This document shows positions 63,601 to 64,000 of a stretch of DNA of 64,000 nt, piece after piece; position 1 is the first letter of the stretch; every line of letters begins with the position of its first letter. The notes below the pieces were generated by a model. It ran no database searches. It saw nothing but the letters and a program-made list of their open reading frames with translations, and was not told the origin of the DNA. The DNA comes from Adiantum capillus-veneris. Lineage: Eukaryota > Streptophyta > Polypodiopsida > Polypodiales > Pteridaceae. Made by a program: the position numbers and the translations under genes. The stretch is taken from contig CM043946.1 of NCBI GenBank assembly GCA_014529385.2, positions 22,312,577-22,376,576 of the forward strand, read 5' to 3'.

Positions 63601-64000
63601 ATGTACACTCAAGAGAATCCTCAAATCACTCCTATAATGGACAACCCTCAGAACGATGCTATTTATATGAAGATTCAGGAGAAGAAGTTGTTGCTCAAAC
63701 AAATGCAATCACCTCTTTTTAAAGGAGAGGGTGTTGATATTGAGAAAGATACAGAAGTATGGATTGAAGCTATGGATGATTACTTCTCTACTGCAAGGGC
63801 CACACCTGTAAATCAAGCAATGTTAGTGATGTTTCATCTCTCAGGAAAAGCAAAATTATGGTGGAAACAACATTGTCGTGACATGGGAGTATTAGAAAAC
63901 TCTCAGAGTTGGTGGAAAATCAAACAAGGAGTGGAGGAAAGATACTTACCCCGTGCCCATGAAGCAATAAAGATAAATGAGTTCTTTAGCTTGAAACAAT
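63601..64000 (+). CDS. Retrotransposon gag, 5' part, open to the window edge
   Basis: I read an open frame from ATG 63601 (MYTQENPQITPIMDNPQ; later ATGs at 63637 and 63667 are also possible starts) to the last base. It contains a Retrotrans_gag domain: FKGEGVDIEKDTEVWIEAMD, then FHLSGKAKLWWKQHC and WWKIKQGVEERYLP. A stop at 63592 precedes it. The shape is typical of Ty3/gypsy gag, and there are no breaks in view, unlike the other gag genes in the window. The family cannot be fixed without the pol part. Confidence 0.8.
   Translation, partial: MYTQENPQITPIMDNPQNDAIYMKIQEKKLLLKQMQSPLFKGEGVDIEKDTEVWIEAMDDYFSTARATPVNQAMLVMFHLSGKAKLWWKQHCRDMGVLENSQSWWKIKQGVEERYLPRAHEAIKINEFFSLKQ

Overview
The window is plant nuclear DNA of the repeat-rich, gene-poor kind. 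The evidence is a four-exon xyloglucan endotransglucosylase/hydrolase gene with plant-type introns, Ty1/copia elements primed by initiator-Met tRNA, Ty3/gypsy elements (one with two RNase H domains), a CACTA (En/Spm) transposon with tnp2, DUF4218 and DUF4216 domains, and plant-type LINE fragments. Long (GA/CT)n and (GT/CA)n arrays are very frequent. I cannot place it more finely than land plant. The XTH is the only intact ordinary host gene I can support.

Layout. 0-5.8 kb: a LINE whose ORF1-like part is inverted relative to its reverse-transcriptase part. Its zinc-finger region is split by a 2.97-kb copia-type LTR element on the minus strand, with 211-bp LTRs and a TCTTG target duplication. 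5.8-10 kb: no gene recognised. 10-11.5 kb: the XTH gene (minus) with a TATA box. 12.2-12.7 kb: a foldback element. 14.26-27.7 kb: a CACTA transposon carrying an array of 172-bp palindromic repeats, a decayed transposase gene and a second tnpA-like gene. Its transposase is split by a complete but dead copia element (18985-24440, TSD TGTAC). 27.8-30.4 kb: part of a minus-strand gypsy element. 30.4-42.2 kb: a minus-strand gypsy element with two RNase H domains, 1.24-kb 5' LTR, truncated 3' LTR, a nested plus-strand gypsy fragment, a microsatellite tract and suspicious poly-G and poly-C runs. It sits in a plus-strand gypsy fragment (to 42.74 kb). 42.7-49.4 kb: unassigned sequence, another LINE end and many CT arrays.

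49.7-61.7 kb holds the most unusual structure: four LTRs alternating with three copies of one long gag-like ORF, with no pol. The outer LTRs are one type (1272 and 1273 bp). The inner two are a second type (1112 and 1094 bp) that shares only the ends. Only the middle ORF (788 codons) is open. Copies 1 and 3 share a central block including a stop codon, whereas the 5' end of copy 3 and the 3' end of copy 1 match copy 2. This pattern fits integration of a gapped extrachromosomal dimer into a resident element by homologous recombination. The outer LTRs also carry two overlapping, mutually similar small ORFs, and every copy keeps an upstream ORF that crosses the primer-binding site. The array interrupts a coding start that resumes beyond it with a 4-5 bp duplication. 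The window ends in the 5' part of another LTR retrotransposon (LTR 62521-63054, open gag to the edge).

How parts relate: the window is mostly transposons inserted into transposons. The gypsy element at 27.8 kb shares its polypurine tract and LTR start with the gag-only array, so a relative of it is a candidate helper. All coordinates and comparisons were made by eye.
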